Below the pieces are notes generated by a model. It had not been told where the DNA came from. It saw nothing but the letters and a program-made list of their open reading frames with translations, and ran no database searches. Source: Amycolatopsis umgeniensis (lineage in GTDB: Bacteria > Actinomycetota > Actinomycetes > Mycobacteriales > Pseudonocardiaceae). From it: DNA of 64,000 nucleotides. Of this stretch, positions 17,195 through 26,237 are shown in pieces. A program made the position numbers and the translations under genes. Location: contig NZ_JACHMX010000001.1 in assembly GCF_014205155.1 (NCBI RefSeq), positions 8,370,001 to 8,434,000 on the forward strand, in the 5' to 3' direction. Numbering within the stretch: the first letter of the stretch is position 1; every line of letters begins with the position of its first letter.

Positions 17195-19987
17195 ATGGTT
17201 CAGAGCAAAGCAACGGCTCGAGGTCTGCGGCTCAGGGTGCTGGGACCGTTCGAGGTCGAGACGGCCGCGGGGCCGGTGGAGGTGGGCGGGCGGCAGCGGG
17301 CGTTGCTGGCGTCGCTGGCGTTCTCGGCGAATCAGGTGGTCCCGCTGTGGAAGCTGATCGGTCACGTGTGGGACGACGACTCCCCGCTGGACGTGCGCAA
17401 CGGTCTTCAGACCCTGGTGAGCAGGTTGCGGCGCAGCCTCGGAGCCGACGTCATCGAGACGACCGAGGGCGGGTACCTGCTGCGTGCCGCCACCACCGAG
17501 CTCGATCTGCTCGCGCTGCGCGAACTGGTCGAGTCGGCGGCCGTCGCGGCGCGGGAAGGGGACACCGGCCGGGAGTACGCGTCGCTGGCGTCGGCGGTCC
17601 GGCTGTGGCGTGGAGATCCGCTGGAGGACGTCGCTTCGCCGGGGCTGCGGGCGGAAGCGGGACCGCAGGTCGCCGAGCTGTGGTTCGCCGCCCGCGAGCG
17701 GATGCTGGACGTCGACCTGGAGCGAGGTCACGGACAAGAGGTGATCGCCGACTTGCGGGACCTCACCGCGCGGCACCCGCTGCGCGAGTCGCTGTGGGCC
17801 AGGCTGATGCTGGCTCTGCACCAGGCGGGGCGGCGGGCCGAGGCGCTGGACGCCTATCGCCAGGTCACCGATCTGGTGCGGGAGCAACTCGGTCTCGACG
17901 TGGGGCGTGCCGTCGCCGATCTGCACCAGGCGATCCTGCTCGACGACGAGACGCTCGTGGTCGGGCAGCCCGCCCCGGCGCAGGTGCCTCGCCAGTTGCC
18001 GGGGGACGTGCGCGGGTTCGTGGGGCGTCTCGACGAGATGGCGGGTTTGGACCGTCTGGTGAGCAAAGCCGACGGACAGCCGGTCGTGATCTCCGCCGTC
18101 GACGGTGCCGCCGGTATCGGGAAGACCAGTCTGGCCGTGCACTGGGCGCATCAGGTCGTGCCGCGGTTCGCGGACGGGCAGCTGTATCTGAACCTGCGTG
18201 GTTACGGTCCCAGCGTGCCGGTCGATCCGGCGAACGCGTTGGACATGCTGCTGCGTTCGCTCGGGGTGTCGCCGGAGCGCGTCCCGGCCGATGTCGAGGA
18301 GCGGGCGGCGCTCTGGCGCACCGAGTCCGCCGCGCGCAGGATGCTCGTCGTGCTGGACAACGCCCGTGACAGCGCCCAAGTGCGGCCGCTGCTGCCCGGC
18401 GGGGGTTCGGTCGTGGTGACCAGCCGACGCAAGCTACGCGGTCTGTCCGCACGGGACGGTGCGCGCCACATCACTCTGGGCCTGCTCTCACCGGCCGAGG
18501 GGCTGGAGCTGTTCACCGATCAGGTCGGCCGGGACCGGGTGGCGGCCGAGCCGCACGCGGCGGCGGCGATCGTGGAGTTGTGCGCGCGACTGCCACTGGC
18601 GTTGCGGCTGGCCGCGGATCACGCGGCCCGGCATCCGGAGTGGCCGCTGTCTTCGTTGCGGGACGAGTTGGCCGACCAGCGTGGGCTCGAAGTGCTTTCG
18701 GTCGACGACGACCGCGACAGCGATCTGCGTTCACTGTTCGACTGGTCCTACGACGCGCTCGACGCGCAGGCGGCGGCGGTGTTCGATGTGCTCGGCCTGT
18801 TTCCCGGCGACAGCGTCGGGAGGCACGCGGTCGCCGCGCTGGCCGCGATCCCGCCGTCGGCCGCGGGTGCCGCGCTGGGGCGGTTGGCGGAGGTCAGCAT
18901 GCTCCAGCAGCGGCTGCCCGACCGATTCGAACTGCACGACCTGCTCCGGCAGTACGCGCGCGACAAGGCGTCGGCCCTGCCCGGCGCGCCGGCGGCGGTC
19001 GAAAGGCTGATGGCGCATTACGTGCACACCGCGGAACGGGCACGCGAGCACCTCAGCGGCGTTCCGCACCGGATGCCGATCGCCGCGGCCGGGCCCGACG
19101 TCCCGGTCGTCGACTTCGCCGACCACCACTCCGCGGTCGCCTGGTTCGACCGGGAGATCGACACGATCACCAGGCTGGTCCTCGGCGCGGACGAGCACGG
19201 TCTGCACGCTCCGGCCGCGGTGCTGTTCCAGCTGTGCTGGCACTACCTCAACCTGCGCGGATACTGGCTGCGGATAGTCGACATGGGTGAAGCCGCCGTC
19301 CTCAGCGCGACTGCCACGGGCGACCGATTGCTCCAGGGCAAGTGCTTGAACGGTGCGAGCACCGGCTACGGCCGAGCGGCCGACCGCGACAAGCAGATCA
19401 CCTACTGCCGCGCCGCGCTGGAGATCTTTCGCGAACTGGGGGACCTCGCCGAACAGGGCACGGCGCTGCTCAACCTCGGTTCGGCACTCAACTGGCTGCG
19501 CCGGTTCGCCGAGGCTGTCGAGCCGCTGCGCGAAGCCGTCCGGTTGTACGAGTCGGTCGGTGACGACCTGTCCACCGCGATGGCACTCAACAACCTCGCG
19601 GACACGTTCGTCGGGCTCGGCCGCCACGAAGAGGCGAGTGGACCCGCCCAGCGAGCCCTCGACACCTTTCGCGAAGGGAAGGAACCCTCGCGGATCGTCG
19701 CCGGTCTGGAGACCATCGCCGCCGTACAGGCGGGGTCGGGTGATCATCGCGGCGCCGCCGCGACGTACCGGGAAGCCGTCGACCTCGTCGAGGAGTTCCA
19801 CGTGACGAGGCTGGCGGTGCCGCTACGGGTCGGCTTGGGGCACGCGCTGCTCGCGGGTGGCGACGTCGATCAAGCTCACCGAGTATGGCGGGAGGCCTAC
19901 GACAGGTCCCTTCGCGACGGCGATGAAACCGTCGCCGCCGAGATCCGGGCACTGCTTTCCGCGCACGTCAGGCCCACAGCGGGGTAG
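17195..19987 (+). CDS. SARP-family regulator with BTAD, NB-ARC ATPase and TPR domains (AfsR-like)
   Basis: 930 residues from ATG at 17195, preferred over 17165 because GAAGGG sits 5 bp upstream of it. Residues about 8-95 form the OmpR-like winged helix of SARPs (LRLRVLGPFEVETAAGPVEV, LVSRLRRSLGA). Residues about 100-245 are the bacterial transcriptional activation domain. About 265-560 is an NB-ARC ATPase with Walker A GAAGIGKTS. About 700-925 are tetratricopeptide repeats. This architecture matches AfsR-like global activators of secondary metabolism. It is divergent from the histidine kinase, sharing a 221-bp spacer. It could act on the NRPS/PKS operon 8 kb away, but nothing in the sequence proves this. 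Confidence 0.92.
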   Translation: MVQSKATARGLRLRVLGPFEVETAAGPVEVGGRQRALLASLAFSANQVVPLWKLIGHVWDDDSPLDVRNGLQTLVSRLRRSLGADVIETTEGGYLLRAATTELDLLALRELVESAAVAAREGDTGREYASLASAVRLWRGDPLEDVASPGLRAEAGPQVAELWFAARERMLDVDLERGHGQEVIADLRDLTARHPLRESLWARLMLALHQAGRRAEALDAYRQVTDLVREQLGLDVGRAVADLHQAILLDDETLVVGQPAPAQVPRQLPGDVRGFVGRLDEMAGLDRLVSKADGQPVVISAVDGAAGIGKTSLAVHWAHQVVPRFADGQLYLNLRGYGPSVPVDPANALDMLLRSLGVSPERVPADVEERAALWRTESAARRMLVVLDNARDSAQVRPLLPGGGSVVVTSRRKLRGLSARDGARHITLGLLSPAEGLELFTDQVGRDRVAAEPHAAAAIVELCARLPLALRLAADHAARHPEWPLSSLRDELADQRGLEVLSVDDDRDSDLRSLFDWSYDALDAQAAAVFDVLGLFPGDSVGRHAVAALAAIPPSAAGAALGRLAEVSMLQQRLPDRFELHDLLRQYARDKASALPGAPAAVERLMAHYVHTAERAREHLSGVPHRMPIAAAGPDVPVVDFADHHSAVAWFDREIDTITRLVLGADEHGLHAPAAVLFQLCWHYLNLRGYWLRIVDMGEAAVLSATATGDRLLQGKCLNGASTGYGRAADRDKQITYCRAALEIFRELGDLAEQGTALLNLGSALNWLRRFAEAVEPLREAVRLYESVGDDLSTAMALNNLADTFVGLGRHEEASGPAQRALDTFREGKEPSRIVAGLETIAAVQAGSGDHRGAAATYREAVDLVEEFHVTRLAVPLRVGLGHALLAGGDVDQAHRVWREAYDRSLRDGDETVAAEIRALLSAHVRPTAG

Positions 19988-20276
19988 CCGCGTCCGCCTG
20001 CTCGCCCGGACGACAGCGTCGTGCAAGCGCGATGACAGAGGCCGTCGCGTTTCCCGCCCTACGGTCCTGTCCGAGCGATGCGTTCCGCCCCCCGACGGCG
20101 GGAGCACACGGTCACGTTTTGCCGCACTCGTACCGGGGAGGGCGGGGGCGGCGAACGATCGTGGCGTTCATGGTGGCCGCGGTGGCGCAGGGTTTCGTGC
20201 AAGGGGGTGGCGCCACCGCGGCCGCAGTACCGGCCGAGGCTCCAGCTGCGGCGATGTCACCCCTAGGGTTCACACC

Positions 20277-20702
20277 ATGCCCACGACGCCCCGATCGCTC
20301 GTCGGAGGGCGCGACGAGATCACGGCACTCCTCGCCCTCGTCCGCGCGGCGGAACGAGGTGAGGGCGGCGTGCTCGTCCTCCGCGGCGAACCGGGGATCG
20401 GCGAGAGCGCGTTGCTGGAGCACGTCGAACACGCGGCGCTGCATCAGCTTTGCCTTCCGGTGCTGGCGCAGCTCGACACGTTGTCCGCACACCTACGACC
20501 GCTTGACCATGCAGGAGATGCACAGGCCGCGGTTCGCGCCCGTGCCGTCCTGGACAAGGCTCAGGGCCACGGCGGAATCCATTTCGCGGGGCATTACCTG
20601 CAAGACATAGACAGCCAGGAGTCGGCCCTCACAAGCGCCATCGCGACCGTTCGGCACCTCGCACCCGAAAGCCCGCGCCTCGAGAATCTCGTCCACTCTT
20701 AG
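20277..20702 (+). pseudogene. Remnant of a LAL (LuxR-AAA) regulator
   Basis: The 141-residue product starts like a full-length LAL regulator (LVGGRDEITALLALVRAAER, VLVLRGEPGIGESALLEHV). The Walker A Lys is replaced by Glu (GEPGIGES instead of GEPGIGKS), which should abolish ATP binding. After about 50 residues it jumps to a segment resembling LHQLCLPVLAQLDTLSAHLRP, normally some 50 residues further on. It then runs into sequence with no recognisable similarity. Full-length relatives are about 900 residues, so this is a decayed copy with internal deletion and loss of the C-terminal DNA-binding domain. No gene was recognised in the 289 bp between the SARP stop and this start. Confidence 0.65.
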
Positions 20703-20883
20703 GACACAAGGAAACCGCCTGGTGAGCCACGTCGCGGGCAGGCGAAAACCTTTTGGGCACGCCCAATCGAGCGTATGTACACAATGGACTGAACAGGTCG
20801 AAGTGGGACGATTTGCCTACCGGCACGCCCGGTGTGTGGCACGATCCGGGGTCGTCACAGTCGCCTTTCCTGGAGGGTTCGCA

Positions 20884-21330
20884 GTGCGGTCGTACGACGT
20901 TTTGGCCGAATCGGTCGCACCGCCGGCGGTCGTGTGGGCGGTGTTGCTGGACCCGGGAACGTGGCCTGCCTGGTCGGGAGCCGGTGAACTGGACGTCAGC
21001 GGTTCGGCCGGTCTCTCGTCGGACGAGCGTGGAAAGGTAAGCGCCATCTGGGCTTTCCGCGCGGGCAGGACTGTCGTCCGGGAACGGATCATCGACCTCA
21101 CGCCCGGGAGGCGGTTCGCCTACGAGACGCTGGAGAGCCCGCATATGGCGGATCACCAGGCGGCGATCGACCTTCGTGAAATCCCCGGCGGGGGAACTTG
21201 GATCCGTTGGCAGGGGACGTACTCAGTGCGCGGAATGGGGTTCCGGTCTTCGGAAAGTCAGGTTCGGCGCACGATGACGAAAACGGCTTCAGGGCTCGCC
21301 GAGTACGCGGCCGGTCGAATCATCAGGTGA
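20884..21330 (+). CDS. SRPBCC/START-fold protein (polyketide cyclase-like)
   Basis: 148 residues from GTG at 20884, with GGAGG at 20872; the frame is open further upstream but the family begins here (SYDVLAESVAPPAVVWAVLL). The pattern V-W-x-x-L-x-D-P-x-x-W-P-x-W, VRERIIDLTPGRRFAYE and the long C-terminal helix are typical of the SRPBCC ligand-binding fold. Such small proteins bind hydrophobic ligands or act in lipid or polyketide metabolism; the ligand is unknown. It stands alone and converges on the transporter gene with 37 bp between stops. Confidence 0.8.
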   Translation: MRSYDVLAESVAPPAVVWAVLLDPGTWPAWSGAGELDVSGSAGLSSDERGKVSAIWAFRAGRTVVRERIIDLTPGRRFAYETLESPHMADHQAAIDLREIPGGGTWIRWQGTYSVRGMGFRSSESQVRRTMTKTASGLAEYAAGRIIR

Positions 21331-21367
21331 TATCGACGACGTCCTGTGTCTTCGGGCCTCGGCGGCT

Positions 21368-22660
21368 TCAGGCGAGAACGAAGTAGCGCAGCCACAGATA
21401 AGGTGCGGCGACAAGAACCGTGATCAGGGTGACGATGACGCCTTTTTTGGTGAATTCCCAGAAGGAGATGGGGCTCCCTGCGCGGGCGGCGATGCCGAGG
21501 ACGACGACGTTCGCGCTGGCGCCGATGGCGGTGGCGTTGCCGCCGAAGTCCGCGCCGAGGGCGAGGGACCACCAGAGCGCTTCGGAATGGGTCGGGTCGG
21601 CGATGTCGTTGGTGAGTCCGAGGACGAGCGGGCTCATGGTCGCCACGTAGGGGATGTTGTCGACCACGCCGGACAGGAGCGCTGACACTCCGAGGATGAG
21701 CATGACGGCGAGGAGCGCGTTGCCTCCGGTGGCGTCGGCGGCGAGTTTCGCGAGATCACCGATGACGCCGGTTTTGACCAAGGCGCCGATCATGATGAAC
21801 AGGCCCGCGAAAAACAGCAGCGTTTCCCATTCGACACTGGCCAGGTAGTCCTTCGGCTTGGACCTGGACAGCAGTACGAGCACTCCGGCGCCGAGCAGGG
21901 CGACGATCGAGGGCTCGATGTGGAAGATCGAGTGCCCGATGAAGGCGGTGAAGACCCCCAGCAGCACGACGCCGCACTTGATGAGCAGAGTTTTGTCGTG
22001 GATGGCCTCGCGCTCGTTGAGGGCCATCACGTCGGCGACCCGGTCCGGGTCGACGGTGAAGGAACCGCGGAACAGCCTCGGCAGGACAAGGCAGAACACG
22101 ATGATCTCGATCGCCACGATCGGGGCCATGTTGACGAGGAAGTCGTTGAACGTCAGTCCGGCGCGGCTGCCGATGATGATGTTCGGCGGATCGCCGATCA
22201 GGGTGGCGGCGCCGCCGATGTTCGAGGCCATGACCTCGGCGATCAGGAACGGGACCGGCTTGATGTCGAGCCGGTCGCACACCAGCAGTGTCACCGGTGC
22301 CATGAGCAGCACCGTGGTGACGTTGTCCAGGAACGCGGACGCGATCGCGGTGATGAGCACCAGCAGGATCATGATCCGCAGCGGTGAGCCCTTGGCGCGT
22401 TTGGCGGCCCAGATCGCGGTGAACTCGAAGACGCCGGTCTTCCGCAGGACCCCGACGATGATCATCATCCCGAGGAGCAGAAAGACGACGTCCCAGTCCA
22501 CGCCGGTTTCGTGGGAATAGAACGCGTCTTCGGAGCCGACGACGCCGACCGCCAGCACGACGCCCGCACCGGCGAGGGCGGTGACCATCTTGGGGATCTT
22601 CTCGGTGGCGATGAACAGATAGGCCACCACGAACACGGCGACCGCGACGACGGCGCTCAT
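21368..22660 (-). CDS. ArsB/NhaD-type (SLC13/ion transporter superfamily) permease
   Basis: 430 residues from ATG at 22660, about 11 hydrophobic segments. Signatures of the ion transporter superfamily are present in both halves: [40 protein letters not shown], then [17 protein letters not shown] and [20 protein letters not shown]. The family includes ArsB arsenite pumps, NhaD Na+/H+ antiporters and SLC13 anion carriers; the sequence does not decide the substrate. The paired DP-NI and GASAN re-entrant motifs are intact. The leader carries the conserved RNA-like element described at 22753-22820. The divergent 44-residue protein and CBS gene probably work with it. Confidence 0.85.
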   Translation of the reverse strand: MSAVVAVAVFVVAYLFIATEKIPKMVTALAGAGVVLAVGVVGSEDAFYSHETGVDWDVVFLLLGMMIIVGVLRKTGVFEFTAIWAAKRAKGSPLRIMILLVLITAIASAFLDNVTTVLLMAPVTLLVCDRLDIKPVPFLIAEVMASNIGGAATLIGDPPNIIIGSRAGLTFNDFLVNMAPIVAIEIIVFCLVLPRLFRGSFTVDPDRVADVMALNEREAIHDKTLLIKCGVVLLGVFTAFIGHSIFHIEPSIVALLGAGVLVLLSRSKPKDYLASVEWETLLFFAGLFIMIGALVKTGVIGDLAKLAADATGGNALLAVMLILGVSALLSGVVDNIPYVATMSPLVLGLTNDIADPTHSEALWWSLALGADFGGNATAIGASANVVVLGIAARAGSPISFWEFTKKGVIVTLITVLVAAPYLWLRYFVLA

Positions 22661-22752
22661 GCCATGTTCCTGTGGAGCGAACCAGAGATGGATGCCTGCT
22701 GAAGACGCTGCCAGACCACTTGCGTACTCACGAATCCCGTCCATGCCGACCG

Positions 22753-22820
22753 ACCCGGCCCAAGCGGGCCGGGTGTGCCGACCAGACTTCCCGGCGCTCC
22801 ACGCGTCAAGATGCCGTAAA
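22753..22820 (-). promoter_or_regulatory. Conserved structured leader element upstream of the ArsB-like gene (copy A)
   Basis: On the minus strand, 93 bp before the start codon, the leader reads TTTACGGCATCTTGACGC, then GGAGC, then the core GCCGGGAAGTCTGGTCGGC (22777-22795). A perfect 8-bp hairpin CCCGGCCC-GCTT-GGGCCGGG (22754-22773) follows. The core folds as CCGGG-AAG-TCTGG. The same order of elements recurs upstream of the SulP gene, and the core recurs before the ABC operon. It is therefore a candidate riboswitch or protein-binding leader; the class is not identified. Confidence 0.6.
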
Positions 22821-22926
22821 CGAGGGCGGGGGGCAACTCGGCGCACTGGCGCGGCCGATCAGCGGTGGTGCTTCCTGTACTCTGCGGGGTGCCGAAGGTC
22901 ACACCGTGGTGGGATGGGGGACATCG

Positions 22927-23061
22927 ATGTCCGGATTGCTCGGTCCGCTCGCGCTGATCGCGGTGTTCGTCGTCCTCATCGCCACCCTCCGCCTCGTGCA
23001 CCTGCGGCAGGAGCGCGGGTATTCCGCCGGGCGTAAAGAATCGGACAGCAACGACGGCTGA
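22927..23061 (+). CDS. 44-residue single-pass membrane protein
   Basis: Starts at ATG 22927 after a GGGATGGGGG stretch. One transmembrane helix (PLALIAVFVVLIATLRLVHL) is followed by a basic, Ser/Asp-rich tail. It lies 38 bp upstream of the CBS-domain gene on the same strand and is divergent from the ArsB-like permease. It is likely an accessory subunit or regulator of that transporter. I do not recognise a named family. Confidence 0.55.
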   Translation: MSGLLGPLALIAVFVVLIATLRLVHLRQERGYSAGRKESDSNDG

Positions 23062-23099
23062 ACCGGGCGCACCACGCCGAGACGTCCTAGTCTTGCGCT

Positions 23100-23546
23100 A
23101 TGCATGCCGCCGAGATGGCCGAGGAATTCCCGGTCGTGGACATGGATTCCGACGCGCTCGACGCGGCGCGGCTCCTCGCGGAACACCGCCTTCCCGGCAT
23201 CGTCGTGACCGACCGGACCGGATGCCCGCAGTCGGTCCTGCCCGCTTCCGAGGTCGTCCGTCTCCTCGTGCCGACCTATGTCCAGGACGATCCGTCGCTC
23301 GCCGGTGTGCTGAGCGAGTCGATGGCCGATCGGGTCGCCGACAAACTGGGCGGCCGCAAGGTGAGTTCCCTGCTGCCCGACGAGCCGACCGAGCTGCCCC
23401 GGGTGAACTCCGACGACACGATCATCGAGGTCGCCGCCATGATGGCGAGGCTTCGCTGTCCTCTGGTCGCGGTCATGCGGGACAAGACGCTGCTCGGTGT
23501 GATTTCGGCGTCCCGCCTGCTGGAACTGGCGCTCGCCCCGCGGTGA
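23100..23546 (+). CDS. CBS-domain protein
   Basis: 148 residues with two CBS motifs: residues about 7-60 (FPVVDMDSDALDAARLLAEH ... GIVVTDRTG) and 90-145 (LPRVNSDDTIIEVAAMMARL ... PLVAVMRDKTLLGVISASRL). CBS pairs bind adenine nucleotides and often gate ion or anion transporters. It follows the small membrane protein, next to the ArsB-like permease, and converges on the SulP gene with 9 bp between stops. It is a candidate nucleotide-responsive regulator of one of the two transporters. Confidence 0.85.
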   Translation: MHAAEMAEEFPVVDMDSDALDAARLLAEHRLPGIVVTDRTGCPQSVLPASEVVRLLVPTYVQDDPSLAGVLSESMADRVADKLGGRKVSSLLPDEPTELPRVNSDDTIIEVAAMMARLRCPLVAVMRDKTLLGVISASRLLELALAPR

Positions 23547-23555
23547 CGTCGTCCG

Positions 23556-25037
23556 TCAGGACCGCTCGCTCGCTGGGTCCGCGGCTCCGGCGACGGTTCT
23601 GAGGTTGTCGCGCTGCTCGTCGTTCGCGAGCGTGACGAGTTTGTGCTCGACGTGGGGTGGCACGTCTTTGAGGTCGACCTCCACGTCGGAACCGCGGGAG
23701 TGGTCGAGGAAGGTCAGCAGTCCTTTGGCGCCGGACATGTCCACGTAGCTCACGTTTTCGAGGCTCAGTGACAGTTTCGGTTCGTCGTCGCGTAGCCGGG
23801 TGAGGACACGATCGATGGAGAGGAACGACAAGGGGCCGTCGACGCGATAGGTGCCCGTTTCGTCCTGGACGACGGATGCCTTGCTTCGCCGTGACTGCGC
23901 GAAGTGCACGACGAGCGCCACCGCCACGCCGACCGCGACCGCGACGGTCAGGTCCACCAGGATCGTGATGATCATCGTCGCGAACATCACGACCACGTCG
24001 CCCCGAGGTGCGACGTGGGTCTTGCGCAGGCTTTCCCAGTCGAACATGCCGACCGCGGTCAAGATCAGGATCCCGGACAGCACGGCGAGGGGGATGAACT
24101 GGACGACCGCCCCGAGGCCCGCGACCAGGCCGAGCAGGATGACGCTGTGCGTCGCGGCCGACAACCCGGTACGGCCGCCGCCGCGGACATTGACCACGGA
24201 CCGGACGGTCGCGCCCGCCGAGGCCAGGCCGCCGAACAGACCACTGGCCATGTTGCCGAGGCCCTGACCGACGAGTTCCCGGTTGCTGCGGTGCCGTCGG
24301 CCGGTGATGTTGTCCATGACCACCGAGGTCAGCAGGGAATCGATCGAACCGAGCAGGGCGATGCTGAGCGCGGGCAGGAAGAGGGTGAGCAGCAGTGAGC
24401 CGCTGAGTTCCGGGACGCTCAGGGACGGGATGGATTCCGGGATCCGGCCGATGTAGTCGACGGTGCCGTTGAGCGAGACCGGCCCGATGCTCAGGTTCCG
24501 CAGCATGGGCTCGGCGAACGGAAGGATCGCCGCGACGAGCACGAGCGCGATCAGGCTGGCCGGGATCGACTTGATCACTCGCGTGGCCACGAGCATCAGC
24601 ACGATCGTGGCCGCGACCACCAGGAAGCTTTTCCGCACCTGGTCCAGTTCGCCGAGGATGATGATCAGCGCGATCCCGCCCATGAAGCCGGATACCACCG
24701 GGTGCGGGATGAAGCGGATGAGCGATCCGAGCCGGCACAGGCCGAACAGGATCTGGAACGCGCCGGCCATGATGAAGGCGAGGAAAGCGCCTTCCAGTCC
24801 GTGTGCGGCGATGACCCCGGTGGCGACGACGGTGATCGGGCCGGTCGGACCCGTCACCTGGGCGGGTGTCCCGCCGAACACCGCGGCGAAGAAGCCCGCG
24901 AAGATCGCGCCGTACAGACCGACGAGCGCCCCTTCGGAGGTGCCTGTCGCGGTGATCCCGAAGGCGATCGCCAGCGGCAACGCCACGATCGCCACGGTCA
25001 GTCCGGAAAGAAGTTCTCTGGCGAAACGCTGGACCAT
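23556..25037 (-). CDS. SulP-family anion transporter with STAS domain
   Basis: 493 residues from ATG at 25037. The N-terminal half carries the SulP signature (ELLSGLTVAIVALPLAIAFG; GLYGAIFAGFFAAVFGGTPA) and 10 or more membrane segments, with GSIDSLLTSVVMDNITGRRH and GLASAGATVRSVVNVRGGGR in the core. The last 110 residues form a STAS domain (VDGPLSFLSIDRVLTRLRDD ... YVDMSGAKGLLTFLDHSRG). SulP proteins move sulfate, bicarbonate or other anions; the substrate cannot be read from the sequence. Its leader holds copy B of the conserved element seen before the neighbouring ArsB-like gene. Confidence 0.92.
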   Translation of the reverse strand: MVQRFARELLSGLTVAIVALPLAIAFGITATGTSEGALVGLYGAIFAGFFAAVFGGTPAQVTGPTGPITVVATGVIAAHGLEGAFLAFIMAGAFQILFGLCRLGSLIRFIPHPVVSGFMGGIALIIILGELDQVRKSFLVVAATIVLMLVATRVIKSIPASLIALVLVAAILPFAEPMLRNLSIGPVSLNGTVDYIGRIPESIPSLSVPELSGSLLLTLFLPALSIALLGSIDSLLTSVVMDNITGRRHRSNRELVGQGLGNMASGLFGGLASAGATVRSVVNVRGGGRTGLSAATHSVILLGLVAGLGAVVQFIPLAVLSGILILTAVGMFDWESLRKTHVAPRGDVVVMFATMIITILVDLTVAVAVGVAVALVVHFAQSRRSKASVVQDETGTYRVDGPLSFLSIDRVLTRLRDDEPKLSLSLENVSYVDMSGAKGLLTFLDHSRGSDVEVDLKDVPPHVEHKLVTLANDEQRDNLRTVAGAADPASERS

Positions 25038-25065
25038 CGGTCTCCGCTCTTCGGCATGCCCTTAC

Positions 25066-25134
25066 CCCGGCCCGAGGGTGGGCCAGGCCGCCGACCAGAC
25101 TTCCCGGCACTCCTGGGCGTAAAGATGCCCTAAA
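25066..25134 (-). promoter_or_regulatory. Conserved structured leader element upstream of the SulP gene (copy B)
   Basis: On the minus strand it reads TTTAGGGCATCTTTACGC, GGAGT, the core GCCGGGAAGTCTGGTCGGC (25090-25108) and a hairpin CCTGGCCC/GGGCCGGG (25066-25087). The hairpin differs from copy A by a U-G instead of a C-G pair, so base pairing is kept. Immediately upstream, three direct repeats of ATCTTTAC (plus-strand GTAAAGAT at 25119, 25140 and 25151) overlap or precede the element. They may be operator or promoter sequences. Confidence 0.6.
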
Positions 25135-25276
25135 GGAGAGTAAAGATGTAGTAAAGATCGAAGTTGTCACCGGGTTGGCCTATTTGCCCGGTTCGCGCAA
25201 CAGTGCGGGAATGCCGCCGCCTCATCAGGAACCCTGGTGCCGGGGATCCAGTGGGAGTACCGTTTTCCTCAGGTGC

Positions 25277-25295
25277 GCCGGGAAGCCTGGTCGGC
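25277..25295 (+). promoter_or_regulatory. Conserved leader core element upstream of the ABC exporter operon (copy C)
   Basis: The sequence GCCGGGAAGCCTGGTCGGC is identical to the cores of copies A and B except for one T to C change. The change turns a G-U pair of the small CCGGG-AAG-YCTGG hairpin into G-C. It lies in the sense orientation 33 bp before the ATPase start codon. The flanking CATCTT box and the downstream GC hairpin of copies A and B are not obvious here. Confidence 0.5.
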
Positions 25296-25328
25296 AACGA
25301 TGTCCGCCGTCCGGGAAGGGAACGACCG

Positions 25329-26233
<905 letters not shown>

Positions 26234-26237
<4 letters not shown>

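Noticed and set aside
19988..20276. Short open frames between the SARP gene and the LAL remnant
   Set aside because: None has a ribosome site with a recognisable product, and overlapping frames are all equally open because of GC bias.
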